DNA from: Planctomycetota bacterium
GTDB lineage: Bacteria > Planctomycetota > Planctomycetia > Isosphaerales > Isosphaeraceae
Length of the DNA: 64,000 nt
Assembly: GCA_028291545.1 (NCBI GenBank)
Contig: JAQGHR010000084.1
Coordinates: forward strand, 1 to 64,000
Reading direction: 5' to 3'
The notes under the pieces were generated by a model. It was not told the origin of the DNA. It saw only the letters and a program-made list of their open reading frames with translations, and searched no databases. Of this stretch, positions 1 through 9,386 are shown piece after piece. Every line of letters starts with the position of its first letter. The first letter of the stretch is position 1. Position numbers and translations under genes: made by a program.

Positions 1-26
1 GGGAGTCTGCGGATTTGGAGACTCCC
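1..26. terminator. small hairpin at window edge
   Basis: An 8-bp perfect inverted repeat (1-8 with 19-26) encloses a 10-nt loop. No T-run follows on either side. It could be the terminator of a gene left of the window, but nothing else supports that. Confidence 0.25.
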
Positions 27-343
27 GGCGCTGACGCGACCGGGCTCGCCTTGGGTATGAGAGGCATGAACGGGATCATCTTACCAGCCAGGGGCGGAAA
101 ATCGCGTCATTTCGGCGACTCTCACGATCAAAATCCTGGCGCGTCACGATGATAATCTCGGTGGCCGAGGTCTCGACCCCGGATCGGCGGCCTGACCTTT
201 GGATGAGGTAATTTCGATCCCTCTCGGGGAGTTTTTATCGCACCTCGCACGCGACAACCCAGGCCGAGATCGGTGGCCGCGAATCGGCTTCACGTCACGT
301 CTCATCATCAGGCGAACCGAGGCCACGGATGAGGAGATCTCTC

Positions 344-1696
344 TCAAACCAACTCCGCGATCGGCTCTCCATCATCCAGCAGGCGCATCGGACGACCGCT
401 GAAATCAGGGATCGTCCACGAGGGGTCGATGCCGAGGGCGTGATAGAGCGTGCCGAGCACGTTCTGGGCGCCGACGGCGCGGGTCTTGGGACGTTCGGCG
501 TGGCTGTCGGTCTCGCCGATGACCTGGCCCATGCGGAATCCGCCCCCGGCAAACAGGGCGAAACCGGCCTCGGGCCAGTGGTCGCGGCCTTCGACGTTGT
601 TGACCTTGGGCGTGCGGCCGAACTCGCCCCAGACCAGGACCGCGACGTCCTTGTCGAGCCCGCGTTCGTGGAGGTCGGTCACAAGCGCGTAAATCGAGCG
701 ATCCAGCAGAGGCAACTGCGTCCGCAGGCCGGTGAAGATGTTGCCGGTGCCGGAAGTCTTGCCGTGGTAGTCCCAGGTGCCGATCCGCATGGTCACGACC
801 GAGACGCCGGCCTCGACGAGGCGGCGGGCCATGAGGAACTTCTCGTAAGGCCAGGGGTTCGTCGGCTTGGGATCGTTGCCGTAGGTGTACTTGTCGTCCT
901 TACGGCCATATCGCTCGCGGATTCGCTCGGGTTCCTTGCTCACGTCGAACGCCGCGCGGGCCCTGGGCGAGGTGATCATCTCCAACGCCTGGGACGTGAA
1001 CGTGTCCACGGCCGAGACGTTGCCCAGCGCGTCGGCCTCTCGACGAAGGCCGTCGAACGTCTCCATCAGGCGGGTGCGGTCGGACAGCCGGGCGGCGTTG
1101 ACCGTGGGCGACAGGCCAAGGTTCCTCACCGCCTCGCCGCCGTACAGGAACGGCCGATACGGTTCGCCGACATACTGGGGATGTTCGAGGACCGTATGAT
1201 CGGCGGCGTACTCGTCGAGGCTCACGTAGCGCGGCAAGAGCGGGTCGTGGCCGGGTAGGAACCGGCCGATCACCGACCCGAAGGTCGGGCGCTTGGCCGA
1301 CTTTGGGAAGCCGGTGTAGCATTCCTGCAACTCGTGCTGCATCGGCTCGACGAACTGGACGGTGCGGACCAGCGCGAGCTTGTCGGCGATCTTCGCCTGC
1401 AAGGGCATGAGCTCGCAGATGTCGAATCCCGGGACGTTGGTGGGGATCGGCTTGAAGTCACCGCGACAGTCCACCGTCGCGTTGGGCTTCAGGTCGTACA
1501 TGTCGATATGGCTCGGCCCGCCCGCCAGGCAGACCATGATCACGGCCTTGGGAGAGCCGGAGAGGCCCGCCGTCGCCCGCAACCGGAGCACGTCGGCCAG
1601 GGTGATCCCGCCCAGGCCCAGCGCCCCGACCCGCAAGAAGTCGCGCCGGCTGATGCCGTCACACGCCCGATGCTTCGAACCCCACAGCGTCAGCAT
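344..1696 (-). CDS. DUF1501 domain protein, Tat-exported
   Basis: A 450-residue protein of the DUF1501 family, expanded in planctomycetes and related to the alkaline phosphatase/sulfatase fold. Seen: a twin-arginine motif SRRDFL at residues 16-21 followed by a short hydrophobic Gly/Leu stretch, so export by the Tat route is likely. The conserved start of the domain (AGGPSHIDMYDLKP) lies near residue 60, and late motifs WGEFGRTP and GRDHWP are typical of the family. In planctomycetes such genes usually follow a DUF1549/DUF1553 (PSD1-type) cytochrome gene, but none lies next to it here, so it is a stand-alone copy. Length is normal. The substrate is unknown. The 309-residue frame on the opposite strand is only a G+C shadow. 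Confidence 0.9.
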   Translation of the reverse strand: MLTLWGSKHRACDGISRRDFLRVGALGLGGITLADVLRLRATAGLSGSPKAVIMVCLAGGPSHIDMYDLKPNATVDCRGDFKPIPTNVPGFDICELMPLQAKIADKLALVRTVQFVEPMQHELQECYTGFPKSAKRPTFGSVIGRFLPGHDPLLPRYVSLDEYAADHTVLEHPQYVGEPYRPFLYGGEAVRNLGLSPTVNAARLSDRTRLMETFDGLRREADALGNVSAVDTFTSQALEMITSPRARAAFDVSKEPERIRERYGRKDDKYTYGNDPKPTNPWPYEKFLMARRLVEAGVSVVTMRIGTWDYHGKTSGTGNIFTGLRTQLPLLDRSIYALVTDLHERGLDKDVAVLVWGEFGRTPKVNNVEGRDHWPEAGFALFAGGGFRMGQVIGETDSHAERPKTRAVGAQNVLGTLYHALGIDPSWTIPDFSGRPMRLLDDGEPIAELV

Positions 1697-2069
1697 GCGT
1701 CACCTCGCTCGAGGAGGGGTTGCTCGGGAAAGGAGCGCCCCGACTATCATCGGCCGCGGAGTGTGGTCGAGTCAATCGGGCCCCGGCTGCGAGGATAGAT
1801 CGCCGCGGGGCGATTCCGATTCACAAATCGGGTCGACACGACGCGGAATCTATCGAATACCGGTTCAAGCCGGATGTTCTGAGGCGTCTGTTGCCGCGTC
1901 CGGGTGGTATCATGTTGCCGCATATCGCGAACGGAAAGATGCGGGTCGGACACAGGTCTGAACCCGATCCCGATCAACCGGTTCCCGCTCCTTGATGCGG
2001 GCCGCGCCGCGGCGGTTCCTCGGGGTTGAGGTCACGTCGCCTGTCTTGAAGGGTCGTAGGTGAATTGAC
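1697..2069. other. divergent intergenic region
   Basis: 373 bp between two divergent genes (DUF1501 protein and patatin-like lipase). It presumably holds both promoters, but I see no clear -35/-10 pair, hairpin or conserved operator. Confidence 0.4.
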
Positions 2070-4919
2070 ATGAGTGAGCAACCGGATACCGGCCAATCCC
2101 CCGGGAAGCGGCGAATCTGGCCCTTGGCGGCGATCGTCGCGCTAATGGTGATCGGCCCGGTCTGCCTCCACGTCCTGGCCTCGCGTGGCGAGGGCGTGGA
2201 GTGGCTGAGGTCCGTGACTCACGGAGGATCGGTGGATCCGGCGCTGAAGAAGGGCGACTGCAACCTGATCAAGATCGCGCATGCCTTGAAATTTTCGTTG
2301 CTCCAGGATGGCGATATTGTCCAGGTCGCCTCGACGCTCAATTCCCTCCAGACCTCGATCTTCCTCGTCGTGATGAGTCTCGTCCTGTTTTATTTTTATC
2401 CCTTGATTCCACTTTTCCGGAGGCTCGTCCTCGTAAACATCTCGACCCTGCTGATCGGGGTCGAGATGCTCATGCTCTTCTGGATGGTCTTCGGCGGCAT
2501 GGCCAGCATGGGGATGCCGGGCCTGTTCTGGAACGAAGTCTGGCTCTCCCAGATGATGGCGGGGACCGGGGTCACGATCTTCTGCTTCTGGATGTTCTAT
2601 CTGCTCTTCGTGAGGGACTTCGAGCAATACCGCGGCGCGCCCGATCAGCGCATCTGGGCGCGGCTCCGTCCCGGTCTCGAGCGTTCCGGCCTCCCCCGGC
2701 TGCTTGGTCGCAAGGTCGAGAACGCAGGGTCGTCCGAGCAGCTCGCCTGGTTCCTTACCTATGCCGGGCTGCCGGTGCTGATCCTGCTCGTCCTGCCCGG
2801 AGTGCTGCCGGTGGAGCGGCCAGGAAATGTCTCTCGCGTCTTCGATTGGCCGTGGCTGGCGGGCCTGGGCCTGGGCGTTCTGCTCGTCGTCGGCATGGTG
2901 ACGATACGATCCGTGACGCGGTTCCATGCGAGATGGCAGAAGCTCAGGAAACGCTTGCCGGCGTCCGTCTTGGCCGTCGATCTCGACCCCGATCACCTCG
3001 ATCCGCACGCCAATATGAAGAACATCCTGCTGATCATCACCTGCATCTTCCTGACTTCCTACCTTGCGCCGCACCGCATGAGACAGATCTCGCCGCCCGC
3101 GTTCTCGATCTGCGTTGTGCTCGGCGTCGTCGCGACCTTCGCAACCTGGCTCAGCATGATGCGACTCCGCGCCCGGCTGGCGTTCGTCGGGGTCGTCGCG
3201 TTGTTGCTGGCCATTTCCGGCGGGCTGGAGTACGAGGTCGAGCTGGATGACCTCGAAGACTGGTATCCTTCGGCCGGCCAGCAACTAACGCGACGGCTCG
3301 CGTCGGACCGGCAACGCCCGGCCGGCTACGGGCGCGTGGTCGATCTGGCCGATCATCAGAGATCGATCGATCCCACCGCCGCGTTGGAGGCGCAACTGGG
3401 GCCGACCGCCAGACCACGGGTCGGCGCCGAGACCGATGCCAGGGCCTCCCGGGAGGACTTTCTGGAGCGATGGAAGCGATCCCTCGCGTCGCGTTCGACC
3501 GGGAAGCCGGTCCTGGTCGTCGTGACCACCAGCGGCGGGGCGCTTCGCGCGGCCATCTGGACCGAGGTCGTACTGAAGGAAATCGAGGGGAAGGTCGCCG
3601 ATTTCCCCCGTCACGTCCGGCTGATCACAGGCGCATCCGGGGGCATGCTCGGGGCGGCGAATTACGTCGGCGGCCTCGTCCCAGGGTCGCCGAATCCGCC
3701 TCCCAGCCGAATCGGGTCCGACTATCTCTCTCCCATCGCCTGGCAGATCGCGTTCCGCGACTTCTTCCCGAATTCGCTGCTCCCGTGGGCCACGTACAAT
3801 CGCGGTCATGTGCTCCAGGAGGCCTGGCTGGCCACGGCGCCCCGGTTGGGTCTCACGTTCGACAAGCTCAAGAGGCTGGAAGAGGATGGGACGATCCCGT
3901 CTCTCGTCTTCTCGCCCATGCTCGTCGAGGATGGCCGGCGCCTCCTGATCAGCAACCTCCCGCTGGCCGACCTGACCGGCAGCGGCGGCGGCGCGCTCCT
4001 TCGAGAGGATCTGACCGAGCTTCGCAAGCGGCTACGCGAACGCAACCCGGCCAAGAAAGACTACGACGGGTATGACCTCGAATACCCCGCGATTGCCTCG
4101 ATCTCGGCCGTCGAGTTCTTCGACCTCATGAACGCCCATTCCCGAGCTCACCCGGAGCTTGCGATCCCGGATGCTCGCGAGAAGCTCCGCCTCGCCAGCG
4201 CGGTCCGCATGAGCGCAACCTTCCCCTATGTGACCTCGGCCGTCGTGCTGCCGACCGACCCGCCCCGACACGTCGTCGATGCCGGCTATTACGACAATTA
4301 CGGCGTGAACCTCGCCTCGGCCTGGATCGCCAGCCATAACCATTGGATCCGGGAGAATACCGGCGGGGTCCTCGTCGTCCAGATCCGGGCGTTCCGCAAC
4401 GAGAAGCGATTGAAGCTCCTCGACGAGGAGATCCATTCCGCCCCGAAGCCGAACAGTCAGCCCGGCAAGCTCGCGCGATGGATCAGCGGGGCGAGCACCG
4501 TTGCCCGATTCCTGCCCGAAGCCGCCTCTCTCCTCAACGAGGGGATTCAGTCCGTATTCCTCCCGGTCCAGGGCGTCGCCAAGGCGAGGGAATCTTCGAT
4601 GTACTTCCGCAACGATGAACAGCTCTTCATTCTCGAACGGTTCTTCAACGTGCAGCAGGACGATCCGGACTTCTTCCGAACCGTCATCTTCACCTGCGAT
4701 ACCTTGCAATACAGCCACACTTCCCAGAATCTCGAGACGCTCAACTGGTACATCGAGAGCCAGGAGTTCGACAAGATCCAGAAGAACATGCGGACCTTGA
4801 ACCTCGGCGATCAGACCGGACGCGATCGCAACGAGCTACGGCTCGAAGGCGTCAAAACCTGGTGGGACCGCCGTTCCCGCCCCGGCCCGGCCACTCCGGG
4901 CAAGCCTTCGCCTCCCTGA
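2070..4919 (+). CDS. membrane-anchored patatin-like phospholipase
   Basis: A 949-residue two-part protein. The N-terminal 400 residues contain about eight hydrophobic segments (first at about residues 16-35, the last near 375), so this part sits in the membrane. The C-terminal half is a patatin-like acyl hydrolase. Seen: a glycine-rich oxyanion-type segment TTSGGALRAA (about 485), the nucleophile elbow GASGG with Ser523, and the dyad Asp737 in DAGYYDNYG. These give the Ser-Asp dyad expected of patatins, so hydrolysis of membrane lipid acyl esters is inferred. The ATG start is preceded only by a weak purine stretch. Flanking genes are on the other strand, so it is probably monocistronic. Substrate and physiological role are not visible. 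Confidence 0.85.
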   Translation: MSEQPDTGQSPGKRRIWPLAAIVALMVIGPVCLHVLASRGEGVEWLRSVTHGGSVDPALKKGDCNLIKIAHALKFSLLQDGDIVQVASTLNSLQTSIFLVVMSLVLFYFYPLIPLFRRLVLVNISTLLIGVEMLMLFWMVFGGMASMGMPGLFWNEVWLSQMMAGTGVTIFCFWMFYLLFVRDFEQYRGAPDQRIWARLRPGLERSGLPRLLGRKVENAGSSEQLAWFLTYAGLPVLILLVLPGVLPVERPGNVSRVFDWPWLAGLGLGVLLVVGMVTIRSVTRFHARWQKLRKRLPASVLAVDLDPDHLDPHANMKNILLIITCIFLTSYLAPHRMRQISPPAFSICVVLGVVATFATWLSMMRLRARLAFVGVVALLLAISGGLEYEVELDDLEDWYPSAGQQLTRRLASDRQRPAGYGRVVDLADHQRSIDPTAALEAQLGPTARPRVGAETDARASREDFLERWKRSLASRSTGKPVLVVVTTSGGALRAAIWTEVVLKEIEGKVADFPRHVRLITGASGGMLGAANYVGGLVPGSPNPPPSRIGSDYLSPIAWQIAFRDFFPNSLLPWATYNRGHVLQEAWLATAPRLGLTFDKLKRLEEDGTIPSLVFSPMLVEDGRRLLISNLPLADLTGSGGGALLREDLTELRKRLRERNPAKKDYDGYDLEYPAIASISAVEFFDLMNAHSRAHPELAIPDAREKLRLASAVRMSATFPYVTSAVVLPTDPPRHVVDAGYYDNYGVNLASAWIASHNHWIRENTGGVLVVQIRAFRNEKRLKLLDEEIHSAPKPNSQPGKLARWISGASTVARFLPEAASLLNEGIQSVFLPVQGVAKARESSMYFRNDEQLFILERFFNVQQDDPDFFRTVIFTCDTLQYSHTSQNLETLNWYIESQEFDKIQKNMRTLNLGDQTGRDRNELRLEGVKTWWDRRSRPGPATPGKPSPP

Positions 4920-4983
4920 CAAGACCCGGGCAGGCCGGTCGCGTTAGCGCCGGAAGTTCTGGCTACGGCGGAATCGGTGGGAG

Positions 4984-5943
4984 TTACCGCAGATATCGAT
5001 CGGGCGCGATCCGGAACGCCTGACGGTGGGTCTCGTCCGGGAAGAGGTATCGTTTGCCCGAATAGGTGGCCGCGAACTCGGCCTTGCCGGCGACATCCTT
5101 GTTCTGAAGCCGCTTGCAGTGGGGACAGAGACCGTTCTCGGCGATATCCAGGCCGCTGTACGTCTCGGGCGAGTCGGCGAACCTGGATCGGGACGCGGCG
5201 TCGGCAAAGAGGTAGAGGCGGCCGTTGTAGGTCGCGCCGAAGGCGGGGTCGCCGGCCGCGTCGCGCTTCGCGTCTTTCCTGGTCACGACGCAGCGACCGC
5301 CATCGCTGGGCAGGAAGCGTTCCGGGTCCTTGAGGAAGAGGTCTCGTGCCGCGACGTCGGCGAATCGATACGCGTGGCCATCGTGGAACGCGGCCAGACG
5401 CGGGTCTCCCTTGATGCGACCCTGGCCCTGAACGAGCCGCACCGGGCAGTAACCCGACATCGCGAGCACGCCGGGGTCGGCCAGCGCGTTGGCCCAGGCA
5501 CCGTTCAGCGTCGAGGCGAATTCCTTCGGGTCGGAATAGCCCTCCGTCCGGGCCAGGATCGTCTTGCCGGACGGGGAGAGGATCACGGTGGACGGGAGGC
5601 CCGAGATGCCGAACTGCGCGACCAGATTCTCATGCGATTCGGAACGCAGCTTCACGGGAACGAACCGGCTCTGCGACCGGGCCACGATGCCGGGCTCGAC
5701 GAACGCATTGGCGTCCATCTTGCGGCAGAAGATGCACCACGGACCCGTGAACTGGATCCAGAGCGGAAGGTTCCTGGCTTTCGCCTCGGCCTGCGCGGAG
5801 GCGAAATCCGTCCGCCACGCTATGCCGCGCCCCTCGCCAGCCACGGCGGCGTTCGCAAGGATCACGAGAGCAATGGGTGAGAGGATCAAACCCAGGCGGG
5901 CGCGAGCAAAAGCGCGCGCCGGGTGGGTGGAGCGATCGGGCAT
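4984..5943 (-). CDS. exported thioredoxin-fold protein with three YHS-like repeats
   Basis: The ATG at 5943 gives 319 residues and puts a hydrophobic signal peptide (about residues 15-35, ending ANAAVAG) at the N-terminus; the longer open frame upstream looks non-coding. A thioredoxin domain follows with the redox motif WCIFC (Cys70, Cys73) and a cis-Pro-type GLPST near 116. The C-terminal half is three repeats of about 50 residues (162-212, 216-264, 270-319), each with one or two Cys, a central (Y)NGxxYLFAD-type strand and a final DPExY/APDRY element, resembling YHS domains thought to bind metal. Inference: a periplasmic thiol reductase or thiol-disulfide protein with a metal-binding tail. 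Confidence 0.8.
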   Translation of the reverse strand: MPDRSTHPARAFARARLGLILSPIALVILANAAVAGEGRGIAWRTDFASAQAEAKARNLPLWIQFTGPWCIFCRKMDANAFVEPGIVARSQSRFVPVKLRSESHENLVAQFGISGLPSTVILSPSGKTILARTEGYSDPKEFASTLNGAWANALADPGVLAMSGYCPVRLVQGQGRIKGDPRLAAFHDGHAYRFADVAARDLFLKDPERFLPSDGGRCVVTRKDAKRDAAGDPAFGATYNGRLYLFADAASRSRFADSPETYSGLDIAENGLCPHCKRLQNKDVAGKAEFAATYSGKRYLFPDETHRQAFRIAPDRYLR

Positions 5944-6236
5944 GAGGGCCTCCGTCGGCGGCGACAGGGAGCGAACCAGTCCGGAAAGCATCGCCCGGGG
6001 GCAACGCCACCCCATCCCTGGAGATTCCGATCGCGACGCCGTTTGGCGACGCCCACGATCGTGCCAAGCCGTTGGCGGAGGACAGTGAAGGGAATCGTTC
6101 GATCTGTCTATCGGACGGGACCGGGGGGAGACTGGAGAAGAAACCCGGAGGGCCGCTCGATCGCGGGACACGACGGTTCGACGAGGCTACCTACCGCCTT
6201 ACCCGGAGGCCCGCCCTGCGGGAAAAGCAAAATTTC

Positions 6237-6893
6237 TCAGCGCCTTCTGCCGGTGCGTCCCCGCAGGGCGACGGGGGGCTGGAGCAACTCATTCAGGAGG
6301 AAGGCCTGGCGGATGCGGAGGGGGTCGGTGAGGTTCTGGCGGAGGTCGAGCGCCGACATCGTGGGCTGAATGCCTTCAGCCACGGAGGAGGCCACCGTCT
6401 GCGTTCCGATCGACGTCGATGCCGACGCGGCGGCCATCGACTGCGTGAGCGAACGCAGGTCCATCGTGTTGGAGATCGTCTGATTCACGTCCGTCGAAAG
6501 CCGACCTCCGACTTGCTCGCGCTTGGGCACCGGCGGATCGACGATGCGACGGTTCTGCGGATTCTGCGGGCCACGAGACCGCCCCTGATTTCGCCGAGGT
6601 TGCGGATTGGGGCGAGCGGGAGGCCGACTTGTCTCGGAACGGATGATCAGAACCTCATCATTCCCCACCGGTGTCACATAGCGCACCGGGTTCGCCGCCT
6701 GCGAGCCAATCTGGCGGTCCCGCTCGGACGGTCTCGGGGCCGGAAAGCCACCGGGTCGCGGTCCGGCGGGAGCACCCGTGCTCTTGGACTGGGCCGAGGT
6801 GTTCTCGCGATTGAACAGGTTGCTCAGCGCCCAGAAGATCAAGAGGATCGCCGGGATGATCAACTTGACCAGGATTTCGAAGTCGTTACGCAT
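6237..6893 (-). CDS. hypothetical membrane-anchored Pro/Arg-rich protein
   Basis: The ATG at 6893 gives 218 residues and places a transmembrane segment directly at the N-terminus (VKLIIPAILLIFWALSNLF, about residues 9-27). The rest is low-complexity, rich in Pro, Arg, Asn and Gly (about 45-125), followed by a polar Ser/Thr/Ala-rich part. No family recognised. It lies 63 bp downstream of floA on the same strand, so it may be co-transcribed and act at the membrane with the flotillin-like protein; this is inference from position only. Confidence 0.65.
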   Translation of the reverse strand: MRNDFEILVKLIIPAILLIFWALSNLFNRENTSAQSKSTGAPAGPRPGGFPAPRPSERDRQIGSQAANPVRYVTPVGNDEVLIIRSETSRPPARPNPQPRRNQGRSRGPQNPQNRRIVDPPVPKREQVGGRLSTDVNQTISNTMDLRSLTQSMAAASASTSIGTQTVASSVAEGIQPTMSALDLRQNLTDPLRIRQAFLLNELLQPPVALRGRTGRRR

Positions 6894-6956
6894 CGATTCC
6901 GCCCCGTTCGTAGTTCTGCAACCCGGCGATGAGGACAAGACTTCGAGTCGCTCAGC

Positions 6957-8024
6957 TCACGTCACCACCGGATCGCGCCGGGCATTCTGGCCGGTCCCGG
7001 CAATGGCCGCCCGCATCTCGGTGTCGGCCTGCACGTTCTTGAGGTTGTAGTACTCTCCGATGCCGAGGTTTCCCTTGCGGAACGCGTCGGCGATCGCCAT
7101 CGGAATCTCGGCCTCGGCCAGCACGACCTTCGCGCGGTTGGCCTGAACGGCCGCGACGTTCTCTTGCTCCATCGCGACGGCGAAGGCCCGCCGCTCCTCG
7201 GCCTTGGCCCGTGCGACCCGGGTGTCGGCCTCGGCCTGGGCGGCCTGGAGGTTGGCGCCGATGTTGTCGCCCACGTCAATATCGGCGATGTCGATGGACA
7301 GGATCTCGAACGCGGTGCCGGCGTCCAGGCCCTTCTCCAGGACGCGCTTGGAGATCGAATCCGGGTTCTCGAGCACGAGATTATGCGACTCCGCGGAACC
7401 GATCGTGGTGACGATGCCCTCGCCGACGCGGGCGATGATTGTCTCCTCGGTCGCACCGCCGACCAGTCGGTCGATGTTGGTCCGCACCGTGACGCGAGCC
7501 TTGACCTTGAGCTGAATCCCGTTCTTCGCGACGGCGTCGATCGTCTGCCGCCCCTTGGCGGGGTCGGGGCAGTCGATGACCTTGGGATTGACGCTGGTCT
7601 GGACGGCGTCCAGCACGTTTCGGCCCGCGAGGTCGATGGCGGCGGCCCGCTTGTACGACAGGGGGATATCCGCCCGGTTGGCGGCGATGAGGGCCCGCAC
7701 CACGTTCGGGACGTTGCCCCCGGCGAGGTAGTGGGCTTCCAGACTGCGGGTGGAGATCCCTTCCTTCTCGGTCAGGCCGGCCTGGATGGCCATGATCTTC
7801 GAGCGGACGATGATGTTCGGGTTCACCTTGCGGAACGTCATGCCCACAAGGTCCATCAGCCCGACGTTCGCGCCGGTCGTCTTGCTCTGAATCCACAGGT
7901 TGAAGTACTTCGCGAACAGGACGGTCAGGACCAACGAGAACAGGATGATCACGCCGAACGTGATAAACATGATCACTTGGTACTGGGCCGGACCTTCCGG
8001 AGCGGCGAACAGGATCGGTGGCAT
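6957..8024 (-). CDS. floA: flotillin-like protein FloA
   Basis: A 355-residue match to the FloA/YqfA (UPF0365) family. Seen: one hydrophobic hairpin near the N-terminus (about residues 16-38) followed by [16 protein letters not shown] and [10 protein letters not shown], which are family signatures, then the SPFLY/PHB-like region and an Ala/Glu-rich helical tail ([19 protein letters not shown]). FloA proteins assemble into membrane foci that organise functional microdomains and are commonly encoded next to NfeD proteins, as here. Length is slightly above the bacillar homologue. ATG at 8024. Confidence 0.93.
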   Translation of the reverse strand: MPPILFAAPEGPAQYQVIMFITFGVIILFSLVLTVLFAKYFNLWIQSKTTGANVGLMDLVGMTFRKVNPNIIVRSKIMAIQAGLTEKEGISTRSLEAHYLAGGNVPNVVRALIAANRADIPLSYKRAAAIDLAGRNVLDAVQTSVNPKVIDCPDPAKGRQTIDAVAKNGIQLKVKARVTVRTNIDRLVGGATEETIIARVGEGIVTTIGSAESHNLVLENPDSISKRVLEKGLDAGTAFEILSIDIADIDVGDNIGANLQAAQAEADTRVARAKAEERRAFAVAMEQENVAAVQANRAKVVLAEAEIPMAIADAFRKGNLGIGEYYNLKNVQADTEMRAAIAGTGQNARRDPVVT

Positions 8025-8357
8025 CGGGACCTCTCGGTTCGTGACGTATCGCGACCGTTGCGTGGCGGGGCCGCTTCAAGGCTCTGGATCTTCCCCGCGC
8101 TTATCATTCATCATAGACGAGCGGCCCCCCGGTTGCATCCCCCCTGTCGCTCCAGTCGCTCGTCCTTATCAGGCAACGGGTGTCGGTTTCGACGCTGAGA
8201 GGATAGATCCCGTTGCCGTGTGGCCGACCCCAGGCCACACGGAGGGCCCGGCCGATCTCAAGAATCGAAAGCGACACTCCCAGTCGGCTGGCGGCCTGAT
8301 CGTGCCCGGGCCGACAGAGTCTCCGTCCGATAAGGAGCCGGTCATCGCCCGCGGGGT
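8025..8357. other. gap between floA and NfeD gene
   Basis: 333 bp between two same-strand genes. It contains no convincing coding frame. A floA promoter may lie here; no clear consensus seen. Confidence 0.35.
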
Positions 8358-8870
8358 TCAGGAAAGCAGCTCATCCAACGTCTTCTCGTTGGCCGCCCGG
8401 ACCACGATCTGACCGGATCGGATCTGCACGGCCCGGACTAGAGCCCCGGAGGGGATCAACCCTTCTTCGGAGAGGCCGTCCAGCCGTCGGCCGTCGAAGT
8501 CCACCAGCCCCGAAGGCCGCAAGGGCGTGAGCGCGCGGCCGAACTGGCCGATCAGGTGATCGAGCACCACGCCCCTGACCTCGGGTGCCGATTCCTCGGG
8601 CGTGGGTGGTTTCAGGAAGATGAACTTCGCGAACGGCGACCGTGGCCAGAGCTGCACGGCGGCCACCATCGACAGGGGGAGCAGCACCGCCAGCGCCACC
8701 AGGAACTTGAGCCCATGCGCGGTCGTTGTGAACCCCAGGTACAGGCTCACCACCATCAGGCCCAGGGCCAGGAGCCCGATCAAACCGCCCGACGGGATGA
8801 ACACCTCGGCGATCAGGAGGATCAATCCCAGCGCCAGGCACAATGTCGGCCAGACCAGTTCCGTTCCCAT
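8358..8870 (-). CDS. short NfeD family membrane protein
   Basis: The ATG at 8870 gives 170 residues. Seen: two to three hydrophobic segments (about residues 5-75, including LILLIAEVFIPSGGLIGLLALGL-type helix pairs) and a C-terminal beta-rich OB-fold-like part containing GLVDFDGRRLDGLSEEGLIPSG, the hallmark of the soluble NfeD domain. NfeD proteins partner with stomatin/flotillin proteins; floA lies downstream on the same strand after 333 bp. The start at 8870 was chosen because the upstream 17 codons are Arg-rich and precede the membrane segment. Confidence 0.85.
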   Translation of the reverse strand: MGTELVWPTLCLALGLILLIAEVFIPSGGLIGLLALGLMVVSLYLGFTTTAHGLKFLVALAVLLPLSMVAAVQLWPRSPFAKFIFLKPPTPEESAPEVRGVVLDHLIGQFGRALTPLRPSGLVDFDGRRLDGLSEEGLIPSGALVRAVQIRSGQIVVRAANEKTLDELLS

Positions 8871-9377
8871 CGTCCCGCGGTCCCTCCTCCGGGGGCGACG
8901 AACCGCTGCGCACCCCCTCACCTTCTAGTGTAGACTCAGGGTCCACCGTTTTGCCAATGTTCTCCGCGACCGGTGCTGACGTTGCAGGTGAGAAGGCCGA
9001 TCCATCAGCCAGACCCCATCAATCGATGCGACGACCAGCCTCTTCCCGACGGTTTCCCGCAAGACGGTCAAACCAAGCGATGCCGGGCTGGAACAGATCC
9101 GGATTGGCCGGAATTAACCTTTGCAACCACGCGCCGATTCGGGTAATGAAGCTACATCTCGCCGCAGATGGAGCGAGAACCGAAGGGCGATTCCCGCAGC
9201 GGGACAACGGCGTCCCAATCGTTCCCATTCTCGATGGCGTTCGCCTTTGTTCTCTCAAGCCGCAAGTTTGAACCACGCATAGCCGCCTTTCATAGGGGGG
9301 GACGTCGCTCGATGCCGGGCCAAGGTTGATACCTCCGAGAGCGAGGCAAGGTCAAAGGTCCGTTCTCCTCATCGGAA
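8871..9377. other. divergent intergenic region
   Basis: 507 bp between the NfeD gene and the membrane-protein gene of the P-loop module. Six frames give only short shadows. It likely holds the promoters of both directions, but no convincing consensus was seen. Confidence 0.35.
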
Positions 9378-9386
9378 TTGCGCTCG

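Noticed and set aside
329-1258. 309-codon open frame antisense to the DUF1501 gene
   Set aside because: G+C shadow with Arg/Val/Gly/Asp bias and no motif; the opposite strand carries a complete known family.
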